Shown here: piece by piece, positions 1 to 10,678 of the stretch | How positions within the stretch are numbered: position 1 is the first letter of the stretch | How the letters are laid out: each line of letters begins with the position of its first letter | DNA from: Apostichopus californicus | Taxonomy: Eukaryota > Echinodermata > Holothuroidea > Aspidochirotida > Stichopodidae | DNA length: 29,818 nt | Assembly: GCA_020650975.1 (NCBI GenBank) | Contig: JAIPMN010000806.1 | Coordinates: 1-29,818, forward strand | Reading direction: 5' to 3' | Position numbers and translations under genes: made by a program | The notes under the pieces: model-generated | The model's input: the letters and a program-made list of their open reading frames with translations, nothing else | Told to the model about the DNA's origin: nothing | The model's database searches: none

Positions 1-2
1 CT

Positions 3-47
3 GGTACAACTCACTGATCTGTTAGTGTACAGATCAGTGGGTACAAC
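3..47. repeat. Hairpin flanked by 8-bp direct repeats inside MITE A copy 1
   Basis: GGTACAAC occurs at 3-10 and again at 40-47 (GTTGTACC on the element's own strand). Between them lies a near-perfect inverted repeat: CACTGATCTGT (12-22) pairs with ACAGATCAGTG (29-39) around a 6-base loop. The complete copy at 10956-10994 has the same flanking octamers around a hairpin of unrelated sequence. Confidence 0.85.
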
Positions 48-91
48 TGCCATATAGACTGTACACAAATCAAGAATGGTGTTGTATTACG

Positions 92-99
92 TAGGCCTA
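92..99. repeat. TAGGCCTA palindromic octamer, present as a small insertion in MITE A copy 1
   Basis: Copy 1 has TAGGCCTA here. The complete copy (about 10911-10920) reads AATAGTAATA at the equivalent place and lacks seven bases of it. Other full octamers are at 3277-3284, 4167-4174, 4276-4283 and 5784-5791. I saw none after 6 kb. Confidence 0.8.
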
Positions 100-386
100 T
101 TGGTCAATGGCGTTCGTAGTGTTTAAATATTCATATTATGGGCGAGGTTTATTGGGATCCCAACGGAAAATATCTTGGAGAAAAACAAGTTGAAAGTTGC
201 AAATTTTTCGACTTTCATTCCACCATTTGAAGTAAGATTTAAATAGATAAGCTAGTTATGTATGTCGTTATGGCATAGTGGAGTCAGTGAGGTTGAGAAA
301 AATCATAGAAAAGGACGCAAAATGCTGCTTTAAGTTCCCTAGCTTTAGTAAGAACAAAATGACATAATCATACATGAAGAGTGAAC

Positions 387-760
387 TTAAAGGCATTGAA
401 GACTCGCCCCAAACCGCGCGCGGCCATCTGAAAAAGTGAACTTTCTGTTGCTTGCAAGTGACGTTTTGTTCGTGTCGCTACAAAATGCAGACAGTATTTA
501 AACGTGATACCTTAATTGTTATCTTTAGTTGGACCTGAGATGTCCATCGCTGTATCGTTTGTATATACTGTGTTGTGGTTATTGACCGCAGCTGTATGTA
601 CTGCATGTACACTAGTGTCTAATTACCGACGGTAGCAAGCTGTGTGTGTATTTTCTGGGATCGATGGTAGTGTTTAACACTTCTGTTACACCTCATTCGA
701 AACTAGGTCAAATTACCGGCATTAGACGTTTCTTTTTGCGCGAGTCTTCACACCCTTTAA
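387..760. mobile_element. MITE family B, TTAA-flanked non-autonomous DNA transposon
   Basis: The left boundary is TTAA (387-390) followed by AGGCATTGAAGACTCGC. The right boundary is TTAA (757-760), preceded by the inverted counterpart, which reads AGGGTGTGAAGACTCGC on the minus strand. The two termini share a GAAGACTCGC core with a few mismatches outside it. TTAA direct repeats at both ends fit target-site duplication in the piggyBac style. The interior is somewhat richer in CpG than its surroundings (for example CCGCGCGCGG near 415) and has no open reading frame. Only 53 bp separate it from MITE A copy 1. I see no second full copy in the window. Confidence 0.75.
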
Positions 761-3037
761 ACGCGATGTAGATTTCAACATGATGATCTAATGATTTGGT
801 CAGAAGGTCATTGAAAACAGTTAAACAGTTCGTACGTTTCAGTTACTGCGCATTTATGTTTCAAAACTATATTCAGCTATCTAAGGTTCGTTAAGTAATC
901 AAAGTAAAAAAAAAAGAAAGAAAGAAATAATGATCTGAACTTTAACCTCATTATCTTGTTGGATTATAAGTTATAGATTTCTGGATCAAATCCAATATTC
1001 TGCCAAAATTAGATCCTTGAATTCTTGGTGGAAACATTCGCTTCATGCTTCATACAGTGACGTCAGAATGGAGTGGGTGGGAAAGTCAATATTAAATGTC
1101 ATATAAAGTTCCCGTCATTCATACATATGGTGTATCTATATAGTTATTGTTTGCTATATACCAGAACCATAACCTGTAACCGAATTTAAATGAGGTAGTT
1201 GGAAGTGTCAAGTCATTTAAAGGCACTGTTCTCGTTAAACATAATATGTTTTATATAATTTGTTATCTAGGTAATTAACTGAAAGTACTCCCGCAATTTG
1301 TCTAAATTTAAACACCTCGAAAGAAAAACAAACGGGACATTACATTTGCGACCCAACAACATGTTTAACTCATGACGATATTAAAGCAAAGTTTTGACAA
1401 AATTTCCAGACTATAAGTACCAACTTGATAAACCGTCATATATCGGAAAGTTGCAGCGTTGACGAGATGTATATGCTTACCCGCAGCGTATTAGCCTAAC
1501 GATAATAATCACTGAAAATTACCATCATATACACTTGGCGGATATATGACAGAATATACCATCATCTACGGATTATTCCGTTTTGAACTCTATAGGTATA
1601 TACCATCTTAACAAATCTGGCCAATTTCTCTAAATTTGCCTATATTTTGTCAAAGGTGAAATTGCTTTTCTCAAAACCAGGTGTATATATAGGAGGTATC
1701 TTATCGCTTTAAGGAAGTACGTGTGCCGGTTGTATCATAACAGCCATATGAAACCGCCATACAAATAGGAATATAAACTTATATGAATTAAGTAAATAAA
1801 TCTATCTTGTTCCTCGTGCATCGCTTATAGTATTTCCTCAATATAATACAACTCCCGAGTGCTGCCTAAGTTAAAGACAAAGAAGTCTTTACATATAAGG
1901 TGAAGTAAGTTGATGACTGCATTGAAGGTAATTAACGCACATCAGCCATGGGTCACGTGTTAAACTTTAAGAGACCTCTGTCAACAACAAATAAGGATGT
2001 ATGTTCTACGACTTTCTTGCCTCCTCATTCGCTCCTGCTATAAAATGGAACTAAACTTCGAAGAGAAAGTGAAAAATACTTTTTAGCCCATATTTTAATT
2101 TGCATGAAAGAGGATGTAAAACCAAGCACCATGATCTGAAAGTTAACCGTTTTGCATACTTGCTACCCTTAGTGTCAGTGTAGTGTCTTTCCTTACGCTT
2201 CCGTAATAAATCCAGGAGATTTTGAGCATAAAATCAACTTTCCATTCCCAAATTGAAAAAAAAAGAAAAGTTGAGACAGGACTATCAGGACTAATCGAAT
2301 TTCAGGACTATCATATGACAGACAGACGTTGTGATATTTTTCAGAAACAGGAATGGAGTATTTAATGACTTACAAATAAAAACCTGAATGGATTTTAAAT
2401 TTATTTTTATTTAGAAGAGAATGAAATTATAGATATACTGCTCGATCCCCTCTACACTGTTTCCATGCAGTACGAGCATGCGCATATCAACTAAAGCAGC
2501 GTTCTTTCTTTGGGTCTTTATACTGTTACTGATAACGGTAAACCAAACTAGAGTAATTGTGTTTATCTTTAAACCAATCGATTTCAAAATAGCTGTATTG
2601 CTAACCTAGCTGCCGCAGTCGAATCCCTGTGCTTTTATTTGCGTACAAAGTTTTACAAACCAAAATACAAAATAAACGAATACAAAGGAGAGGGAGTGAG
2701 GGCGGTTGAGGTAGGAAATGCTAGGTTTATTTTGGGGGTTGGGAGGGGGGGGGGGGGTGGTGGGGAGTGACAAACGGTTCAAAGTATATCAGTGCTGTTC
2801 CCATGCAGTAATTGGAACCATAAAGCCTAACATTTTGACAAATAAGGTTTAACTTAGGCTAGTATATATAGCCTTACACAGACTTATGAAAAGAAATCTT
2901 CCTCGTTGCTCTTTTCAAGTTCAAGATACAAGAAAAAAACAATAAAGTGGATAAAAGAGAGAAAAAACTCATTCGAAGCGTTGAACATATTATACGTACA
3001 AACATTGGGCATATACCTGTACGTAGTGTATATATAG
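761..3037. other. Non-coding, AT-rich; no gene seen
   Basis: No open frame of useful length and no recognisable family. It contains an A-rich/AAAG tract at about 905-928. A TTAAAGGCACTG word at about 1215 resembles a MITE end, but I found no matching opposite end. A run of about 13 G lies inside a G-rich stretch at about 2732-2767. Confidence 0.6.
2732..2767 (+). repeat. G-rich run with quadruplex potential
   Basis: Several G tracts of three or more, including an uninterrupted run of about 13 G, are packed into about 36 bases. This fits the simple G3+ four-tract quadruplex pattern. Length variation and assembly error are likely here. Confidence 0.6.
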
Positions 3038-3511
3038 GGAAAGTAAAAGTATTGATGTAATAGGTAATGTATATCGTTTGAAAATCATCACCTCAAGAAT
3101 GATTGTGCCTGTAAGAAAGAGTTCAATCATGCATAACGTTGCAATTTCAGTTTCCTTCTTGAACACAGTATTAGAATGGTTTAGTCACAAGTTCACAACA
3201 AATGGGCTTAACTAACACAGAGTTTTTGAAGTAGATAGCAATGAGTGTTTGCAGTCAACATATCTTGCAACTATGGTAGGCCTACTATAGAAACTAAAGC
3301 TTAAGGGATAAGGTCCATTGAAAGAGGATATTATATGCTATGTGGGTATTGATATCTGAAGGATTGCTCATTGACGTTTCCAATGTTGAGGAATTCTAAA
3401 GGGATGCCAGCATTTTGCTAATTTCATTAAGCCTTTGTCACAGAAATTTATGTGGCCTATGTCTATGTTAGAGGTCAAAATTAATTTGAAGGTCAATAGA
3501 GATAAAACCTT
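3038..3511 (+). repeat. Dispersed repeat, copy 1 (partner at 8320)
   Basis: Starts with GAAAGTAAAAGTATTGATG. It matches 8320-8460 in the same orientation through about 140 bp of ordered, gapped similarity (CTCAAG, CTGTAA, TTCAATCA and CATAA words in the same order). Both copies end some 300-450 bp downstream with an AGGTCA-pair module (here 3470-3511). The copies are clearly diverged, so the element is old. I recognise no coding capacity or termini. Confidence 0.6.
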
Positions 3512-5414
3512 TTCGTCAAGAAGTAGAAGTTTGACAATTGTAATACTGACTGACTCGAGTCAGAAAAAATACTGATACCACTACAACCTCAAAAATAAAG
3601 TAATTCGTTGCAACCTTGCTGTCCATGCGCACCCCACCTAATCTTCCCCCACCCACTCTCCCCCACCCACTCTCCCCCTCCCCTTACCCCACGTATCATT
3701 TGCTCTTCAGTTGTTTGGCTACGAGTAGATTGTATGAAGACCTCACTAATGTTTACAATCAACACCAGTGGCAAGAAGACGCACACAAAAGGAATTATTA
3801 AAGACAGATAACACCTTTCCACAATAGTCCCACTAATTGTGAGCAAGTTACTTCCCGGCATGACTTTTTACTGATAATTGCATATTTACAAACAATACAT
3901 TTAGACGTAGGTGGGTACAATTTGAGAATTGCGATACAGCACAGTACTATTACTATCAGCCTAGCATTGCAACGGACATCTATCAGGAGTAACAGGTGAC
4001 TACTTTTTCCTAAATTTTTTGTCTAAAATAGACTTAATTAATTTCTGTGTTAAAACTGTTGAACTTACTAAGAGTACATTTTTACACTAGTGTAGTTTTC
4101 TTTGGTTATTCTATTTTGGAGACTTGAGACGAGATTAAAAACTGTTGTTTCTTTAACGTGCTATGCTAGGCCTAAGTAGTAGCTAGTACTAGTAAGACTA
4201 AGTACTAAGACTATGTGCTATGTGCTAAGACTGACTCACTAAGAGAACGGAGACCATTAATGGCCTAGCCTACATTAGGCCTACGATAAGCACTATCGCA
4301 TTTAACACTTTAATGAATTGGATAGTAATTTGTGTAAGTCACCTAATGTATCACAGTTTCTTTTCCGATATGATACATGATAGATAAGGCACACAAACAT
4401 TCTCATGACTTAGTAAAATACTAACTGTTTAAACTTTTTGCAGTGTACTTTACCATAATAATAGTAATACCATTGGCATATCAATTCTAGCTTAGCGTCG
4501 GCCTTTTTCTAAATCCCTCATGTTTACAGTTCATGTTACTAGGGTTACCATATTTTGTTTGTAATAAAGGAGGACACTGATCGATGTCCTTGGGGATGGG
4601 ACTATGGGGAGGGGATGTCCCCCTCCAACTTGAAGGGTGCCTACAGTAGGCATACATGCAAAATGGTACCATATAGCCTTGTATGGTTCCTGAACCTTGG
4701 GTAAAACAAATCTTCATGATCCAATCAAAAATTTAATTAATGTTTGATGCAAGAAAATATATTCGAGCAACTAAGCATAATTAATTTAGTTCCACAAGAA
4801 ACACAGTTTGATGGAATATCATTTGTAGAAATTTATGGCTATTTAAACTTCTGGATACCCTAACTGGGATAAACCTTGTTTTCTAGCTCGATGTAACCTA
4901 AATACAAAGGTGCTCCTATGCATTGAGACCTGTTAGGAACGGAACTTTGAGCACCCGTCGTTAGTACAGTGCCTCACTTCATCTTCTCAATGCTGTCACA
5001 CGTACGCAGGTTCTGTACAAACTTGCGCACTTACATTGATATTACAGCCACATTTGTTTTCTAAAATAGCAAGTTTCTTCGACAATATTGGTCACATTTG
5101 GCAGACTTGCTTGAAGATGATTAAAATCCGGATATTGGAGGCAATATTATAAATCTACCCGGATGCCAATGAAGCCAGTAAAGAGAGGACTCGTCGGAAA
5201 AATCTAGACGTCTGGTAATGCAGTAATGTTACAAGAGAAAAAAAGTTGTATCCCAGGGACGCAAGTCACCCAAAAAGTTTACGTCCCGTAGAAAATGCTT
5301 ACGTCACCAATCAAATACCATTGCGTTGTTGTATTCACCTACTTTTACTAGTGTAGTTGTAAAGATGCGATGGTATCACTGCCCATACTGTGTGAATGTT
5401 CTACACAATATATT
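3512..5414. other. Non-coding; simple and low-complexity repeats only
   Basis: Contains a C-rich block at 3630-3690 with a 14-bp unit (CCCCCACCCACTCT) repeated twice at 3646 and 3660. A degenerate ACTAAG/CTATG cluster lies at about 4160-4245. Three TAGGCCTA octamers occur nearby at 3277, 4167 and 4276, the first just upstream. At about 4546-4640 the words AGGGTTACCATATTTTG and GGAGGAC resemble the end of a hAT-like element, but no opposite end was found. No gene is supported. Confidence 0.5.
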
Positions 5415-5537
5415 GGGCAGATGGCCCAGTGCCCTAGCTTCGCTGTTTGACAGGGGTTAGGGGGCCCGGCCCGCCCCCTTTTTACTCACCCTGCCCTTTC
5501 AACCATTTTCTACACCCAGGCCCTCTTTCATCTGCCC
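5415..5537. repeat. GC-rich block bounded by 9-bp inverted repeats
   Basis: GGGCAGATG at 5415-5423 is matched by CATCTGCCC at 5529-5537. The enclosed sequence (GGGGGCCCGGCCCGCCCCC region near 5460-5480) is far more GC-rich than anything around it. It could be a small mobile-element remnant or a fold-back insertion. No target duplication was identified. Confidence 0.4.
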
Positions 5538-8319
5538 TTTACTTCCCTACTCGCCGTAGCGCCGTGCTATGACCTTGCGGCGATTCCAACAACCAACTCT
5601 TTAGAAATCCCTGTACCTATGGTGTGCATATATCTCTCGCTAAATTCCACACAGTTTAACACTGCATGTACATAGGTCTGTTCGAACTTCAGAGTTTCAA
5701 CTACACATGCGCAAAACCTGATCCAACATTTACCCTGGGCTCTTTGCAGTGTTTGTAAACAACCAGCTCCACGAAAACTACAGTAGGCCTATGAAAATAA
5801 CTTTGTACGTCATGTCAATTGAAATAAAAATCAAACTTCAATGGCTACTTCTGACGGTGCATGAAGTAGTTTAGACACGAATGTTGCTCCCAAAAAATTG
5901 GCTGAAGCATGTGGTCAATGGGACCGTGATAAAGTTTGCAACAAAAACTACTGATGTATTAATGCACATTTTACATTAATTAGCAACTCTCAATGGGGAG
6001 GTAAGGTACATACTGTGCGAGGAAAAAATTCTTTACAGTATCAGAGGTGTTACCTTCCCACAAAATGCATAGATTATCTCAACGCATAACATTTTCTGAT
6101 CAAACAATGATTCAATATTAGGTGATAGCTTCAGAATCAATTCAAGTTCATCTTCGTACCATTAGCGCTTGTTGTCGAAACGTACATACTGTATGTGACA
6201 ACAAGGCCTAATATTATGATATTTCAGTGTACACATATGATAGCCTATACCACAAACTTGACTATTTGTACACGGGAAAGTTACGTCACAAGTAGGTGCA
6301 TACTTTGTGTTGATGAGCACTACAGATGCAAGAAAGTCTGCAGACAATGGGTAAGGGACTATTAACCGATCAAATCATGGGAAAATTGGAAAAGCATCAT
6401 TGACTATTTTTAGCATGAAAATCTCTGTAATGGAAATGTTGTTAACCCTGTACCTTGCTGTTGATTGTTATGATTTATATGTTTCAAACAAATTCAATCA
6501 ACTGTAGGATTAGAAGTTATTTTCTTTCAAAACAAATTGTGGTTTTTTGGAAAAGAAAGAAAGAAAGATGTTCATTCAAAAATGTGTTTTGTAATATTTT
6601 GCATTGGCCTGTTTGTGACTGTGTGTACTTGGGTTTTTATTCTGTAGTAAAATGTTTGTGCATGTGTCTGCCCCGATGCAAGCAATTTGAAGATTCTGCG
6701 TATCTGGCTAAAACATTGCGTTCGTAACAATGCTGTAACCCTCAGTGTAACCATTAACTTTTAGGTCAGGCTAAGGTAGGCTTAAACGTTAGGTTAAAAA
6801 TAATAATTACTGAGGCCCAGAAGCTGTGCTGCACAGACGCACGTTATGCTAACCCAGGCCTGTGTAATTTAGTATCAATCACTTTTTCTGTCAAAGTCTC
6901 TGCAAATCAGGAAGAGAAATATATACATATCCTATGCAACATTCTAGGATGATTACAACTCCTGAAGGTTAAGAAAACATTGGAAATTGAAGAAAAAAAA
7001 TCAAGATCTCAGGTAAATTTTTGAGTCAATTCAAACTACAAAAGCTAGAAACTGATAGACATACTTCTAAAAGTATTCACAAACTTCTCTGTGTCACATG
7101 TAAAGAACTACTTAATTCCTTCATGCAATCAAATGAATGTAGGCTTTAAAATTTCAAGTTCATCATCCCCTGCCCCCCCCCCTCCCCCATAAAAGTAATA
7201 TCATCAGTGCTGGGGAATTCAATTTTTTGGGGGGAAATGGTAATGCCAAATTAGATGTTACTATGCCTAGACCATTTAAAGTATCAAAGCAAATAATATT
7301 TCACTTGCAGTGTCTCTCTGCTAGTCCATAGGAAATTGTATGCTAATGAGAAAACAAACAGAAGACATTATGGGATCTAACCCATACTTTCAAGGTTGCA
7401 ATTTCAGCCTAAGCATTCATTTCCTACGACCTACAAAATCTGAAATGTTCTGAAAGTAAAGTAATAGTATTGATGTATCTCTGATGGGGGTATTTCAAAA
7501 AGCGATGATTAATAAGTAAGATTTTTGTTATGCCCGAACAAGTTGAACCCGATTTTATAATACATCATCATGGTTAATTATCAGGTTGCTGATGAGTTTG
7601 CAGTCGCATGAATCGCCAAATGAAATCTGCAATATATATTAGTAATTGTAAAATTGGCAAATCAAATGACATGATTTATCATCCAAAGTTGATCGGTTAG
7701 AATGTGTGATCTTCATTACAGGGTCCATTCGAGTATTAAAGGAAATTTAGCCGTCACTAATTTTGAGAACCTGATCACTACACTCAATTATAGATGATGT
7801 AATATAGTTAAATTGAGTTGCCATCTGCCATTGCTGGTCTTGAAGCTCAAGTTAAAATGCCAGTATTCTGTTTTCGTAATGAAAAAACAAAGTCCTGGTT
7901 GTGTTTGGTAATGATTTTGTTTTCAAATTTTGTGTAGCATTTTCGAAGACTGAGTTTTTCTCTCCTTGAATGCTATAGTACCCTGTGTAGAAAACTACTG
8001 TACAATGGTACACTAGTATAGCAACTTGACCATTCTGCATATGTAGCATTTTGCAAATCGATGCTGGAAATATTATGCCCTGTGTTTGTTTTGAAGTTTA
8101 TTTAGAAAAATTACCCTGTAGTTAGTGTACGTGCATTTGCTTCCTTATCTAAATTTGGCTTTACTGAGAGGATTTAAATCTAGTTTTTGTTACTATTAAA
8201 ACCACTCCATAGAGACTTGTTTAATTTGCTATCAGTAGTGTTATGTGCTTTGTTTTGCTAGTTTTGTATCACATGTATCGTATTTTGCTTTGTTTTCTTT
8301 CTGATAACTTGCCCTGTAG
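5538..8319. other. Non-coding; no gene seen
   Basis: AT-rich, with one TAGGCCTA octamer (5784-5791), an (AAAG)n tract near 6551-6568 and a C-run near 7170-7190. The open frames are short, without coding character or plausible splice context. Confidence 0.55.
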
Positions 8320-8700
8320 CGAAAGTAAAAGTATTGATGTAATTACACAGTACCTATTGAAAGTCGTCAACTCAAGGAAACTGTAGCTGTAAAAACAATT
8401 CAATCACACATAAAGTTCCACTTTCATCTCTTCTTTTTGAACACCAGTCGTGTTAAATGGATGGTGACTACGACCTACTGCAGACAAAGAAGAAGAAGAA
8501 GAAGAAGTTAAAAAAAGATAGGGCTTTTGATTGGTTGCCATTTGAGGTCAGTAGAGGTCAAAGTCTGAATATGTTTGTCAACTCTATCTGAAGAAAAATA
8601 ATAACTTCAAGGAAGCTTTTATATTTGCACCAAAGATACCTCATGATGTGCAACAAATCTATAATTTGTTGAAGGTCATTAGAGGTTAAAACCTGAACAG
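8320..8700 (+). repeat. Dispersed repeat, copy 2 (partner at 3038)
   Basis: Opens with GAAAGTAAAAGTATTGATG, as at 3038, and keeps the same word order for about 140 bp. It then carries an (AAG)7 microsatellite (8487-8507) and two AGGTCA-pair modules (8544-8569 and 8671-8700) spaced about 127 bp apart. No frame or terminal structure identifies the family. Confidence 0.6.
8487..8507 (+). repeat. (AAG)7 microsatellite
   Basis: Seven uninterrupted AAG units, inside the dispersed repeat. The partner at 3038 has no such tract, so it expanded after the copies separated or was lost from the other. Confidence 0.9.
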
Positions 8701-10678
8701 AAAATTAGGCAGTCACTCCCTTTACATCATCAATGTGCATAATTAGCTAATAATGTTTATTTTTTAAATATACTATTATTAAGAAAAGACTTGTAAAATG
8801 GTCAATCTTTGATGGATTTTGGTGGGAGTTTCAGCTATTTTCATGATTTCTAATGCCTATTCGAGTGATTATGACAATGTTGTTCATAGGGACAAATGTT
8901 ATCTGAATGAGTTTGAAAGTTACTGTGTACAGTTTATGGATCTTGATTAGCCTTGGTTGAGTTGTTTCATATTCAAAGATTGACAGAGTACAGATCAGCA
9001 ATTAGCAAGCTCTGTGGAACTAGTGGTCTGCCTAAATAATATGATTTATGTAATAAGCATCATGTGAATATGTTGTTTGTTTGTACATTGTAACATAGTT
9101 TTCGTTGCAATGAGCACTGAAGAGGCAGGAGGGGTGATTGGTGAGGTACAGGAGGAGGTGGACTGTGTTTACCACTGCCTTGTACGTAGCAAGCTGGGGT
9201 CCCTTTAGACTGACAGTAACCACCCCCTCCTTGCACACCTTGTGAAACAAGTAATCCCGCGCAAAACCCACCACCCTTTATCTTTCATTTCTCAGGCTAT
9301 TAAAAGTCATAATATTAATTATAAACGTTAGATTTTCTTTCTTGCCATTTCTGTACAGCCTGCTGTTTTTTCTTTTTTTCTTCGTTTTTAGTTTTACTTC
9401 TTATTCTTTTATGTTTCATTGGCTTGCGAGCACTGTAGTTTCCTTTTAAGGATCAGTAAAGTTATTCTTACCCTTACTTAATTGGTACAAGCAGTCATCA
9501 AGGTTTGACCCGCCTTCAACTTCATGAGTCATTCTGAAAAGTATACACAGTGATGACAGCATTTATCAAACAGGAACAAAGTTTGTAATTCAATGACAAA
9601 ACATTTGGAGAAGAAATAACCTTTGAAAAAACAACAACAAAAGACTTACATGGTAGGCTTTTATATCACACTATTAAATACCTTCATTGTTTGTTGGGCC
9701 AATAAATGTTCAATGAGTGAGTATATTTCCTATTAATAAGAAGATTTCCCAAGGATAATTGAAGTAACTACAGTACTGTAACCAAAAAAACAACCCCTAA
9801 ACAAAGAAACAACAGTATTTTAACATTAAAGATCTTAATGATAATGAAGTAAACTGCCTTAGATTTTAATCCTGAAACCTGCTATAACTGCACTGGAGTT
9901 GGTTAATTAAGTAGATATGTGTCACCTTATAGAAGAATGAATATCTGGTATACTGTATATGTATCTTAAAATTTGTCAAGGTACCTACTATCAATGATCT
10001 AATTATTAAATGTACGGGCTGTAATTAACCCTTACGTTCCTATAAATACATCAAGTACCCCCAACTACCCTGGTAGAGTTCTTCCTGTCTGTGGGTTCAT
10101 CGAAGGAGACATCGAATCTGAATATATCAAATATTCATTTATACCTGTAGCATCTTCAATGATATACTTCCCTTAGGCATTCTTTAAGGTTCCCTTATTT
10201 TCACTCATGTTGCTGTTGACTGAGTCGTTAACATTCACATTCTTGGGGGTCCTAATTCATAGATGTCGTAACCTGGCATAAAATAAATTTGATATTTTGC
10301 AGAACATCGAACAACAAGTTTGCCAGAATGCCAGAATGCCAGAGAGTGACATGAAACAACAATGTTGTATTGTCTGAAGTTTCATTGGCTGGATTCTCTC
10401 TGAATACCGACCCGACCTAATTTTTGGCAAAAGAATTAATTCATCACGATTGTGTGATCATTTACTTACACTAAAGTAACACACTGGTTTTTGCAGATTT
10501 AGAGATTGGTTAGACTGTGTTTATAATGGAAAGTATAATATTGATGATTTAATAGAACATGTTCCGGTAAGTTGTTAGAGTTAATAAACCAGTTGATTAC
10601 ATTTACGTCTACTCCGAGGAGTCTAGTCGTCACTAACGCTGCGGTGATTTAGCAGAGTTGAATTCTACAGTTCTTGTC
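8701..10678. other. Non-coding; possible retrotransposon tail, otherwise no gene seen
   Basis: Apart from the putative LINE-like tail at 9358-9480, I see AT-rich sequence and a short GCCAGAAT tandem at about 10320-10340. The open frames are short and show no coding character. Confidence 0.5.
9358..9480 (+). repeat. Possible 3' tail of a non-LTR retrotransposon
   Basis: A T-rich stretch is followed by a GCGAGCACTGTAG word, then a TCAGTAAAGTTATTC stretch running into a short TTACCCTTACTT simple repeat. This layout, ending in an AATAAAG-like word plus short tandem units, resembles 3' ends of LINEs such as CR1 or RTE types. No reverse-transcriptase remnant is visible upstream, so the assignment is tentative. 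Confidence 0.25.

Larger units (their letters stand above)
1..333 (-). mobile_element. MITE family A, copy 1 (cut by the window start), TTAA-flanked DNA transposon
   Basis: On the minus strand this begins at TTAA (330-333) followed by AGCAGCATTTTGCG and runs to the window start. It aligns through its whole visible length with the complete copy at 10679-11295 and with the copy at 29589. By eye it matches the latter at roughly 96%, so the copies are fairly young. The visible part holds the terminal inverted repeat, a long AT-rich left arm, and at 3-47 a hairpin flanked by 8-bp direct repeats. A TTAA target and short terminal inverted repeats are typical of piggyBac-type non-autonomous elements, but the termini lack the usual CCC, so the superfamily is inferred. 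No coding capacity is visible. The far half is missing because the window ends inside the element. Confidence 0.85.

Noticed and set aside
1215-1245. A third TTAA MITE starting TTAAAGGCACTG
   Set aside because: No matching inverted end with TTAA was found downstream or upstream.
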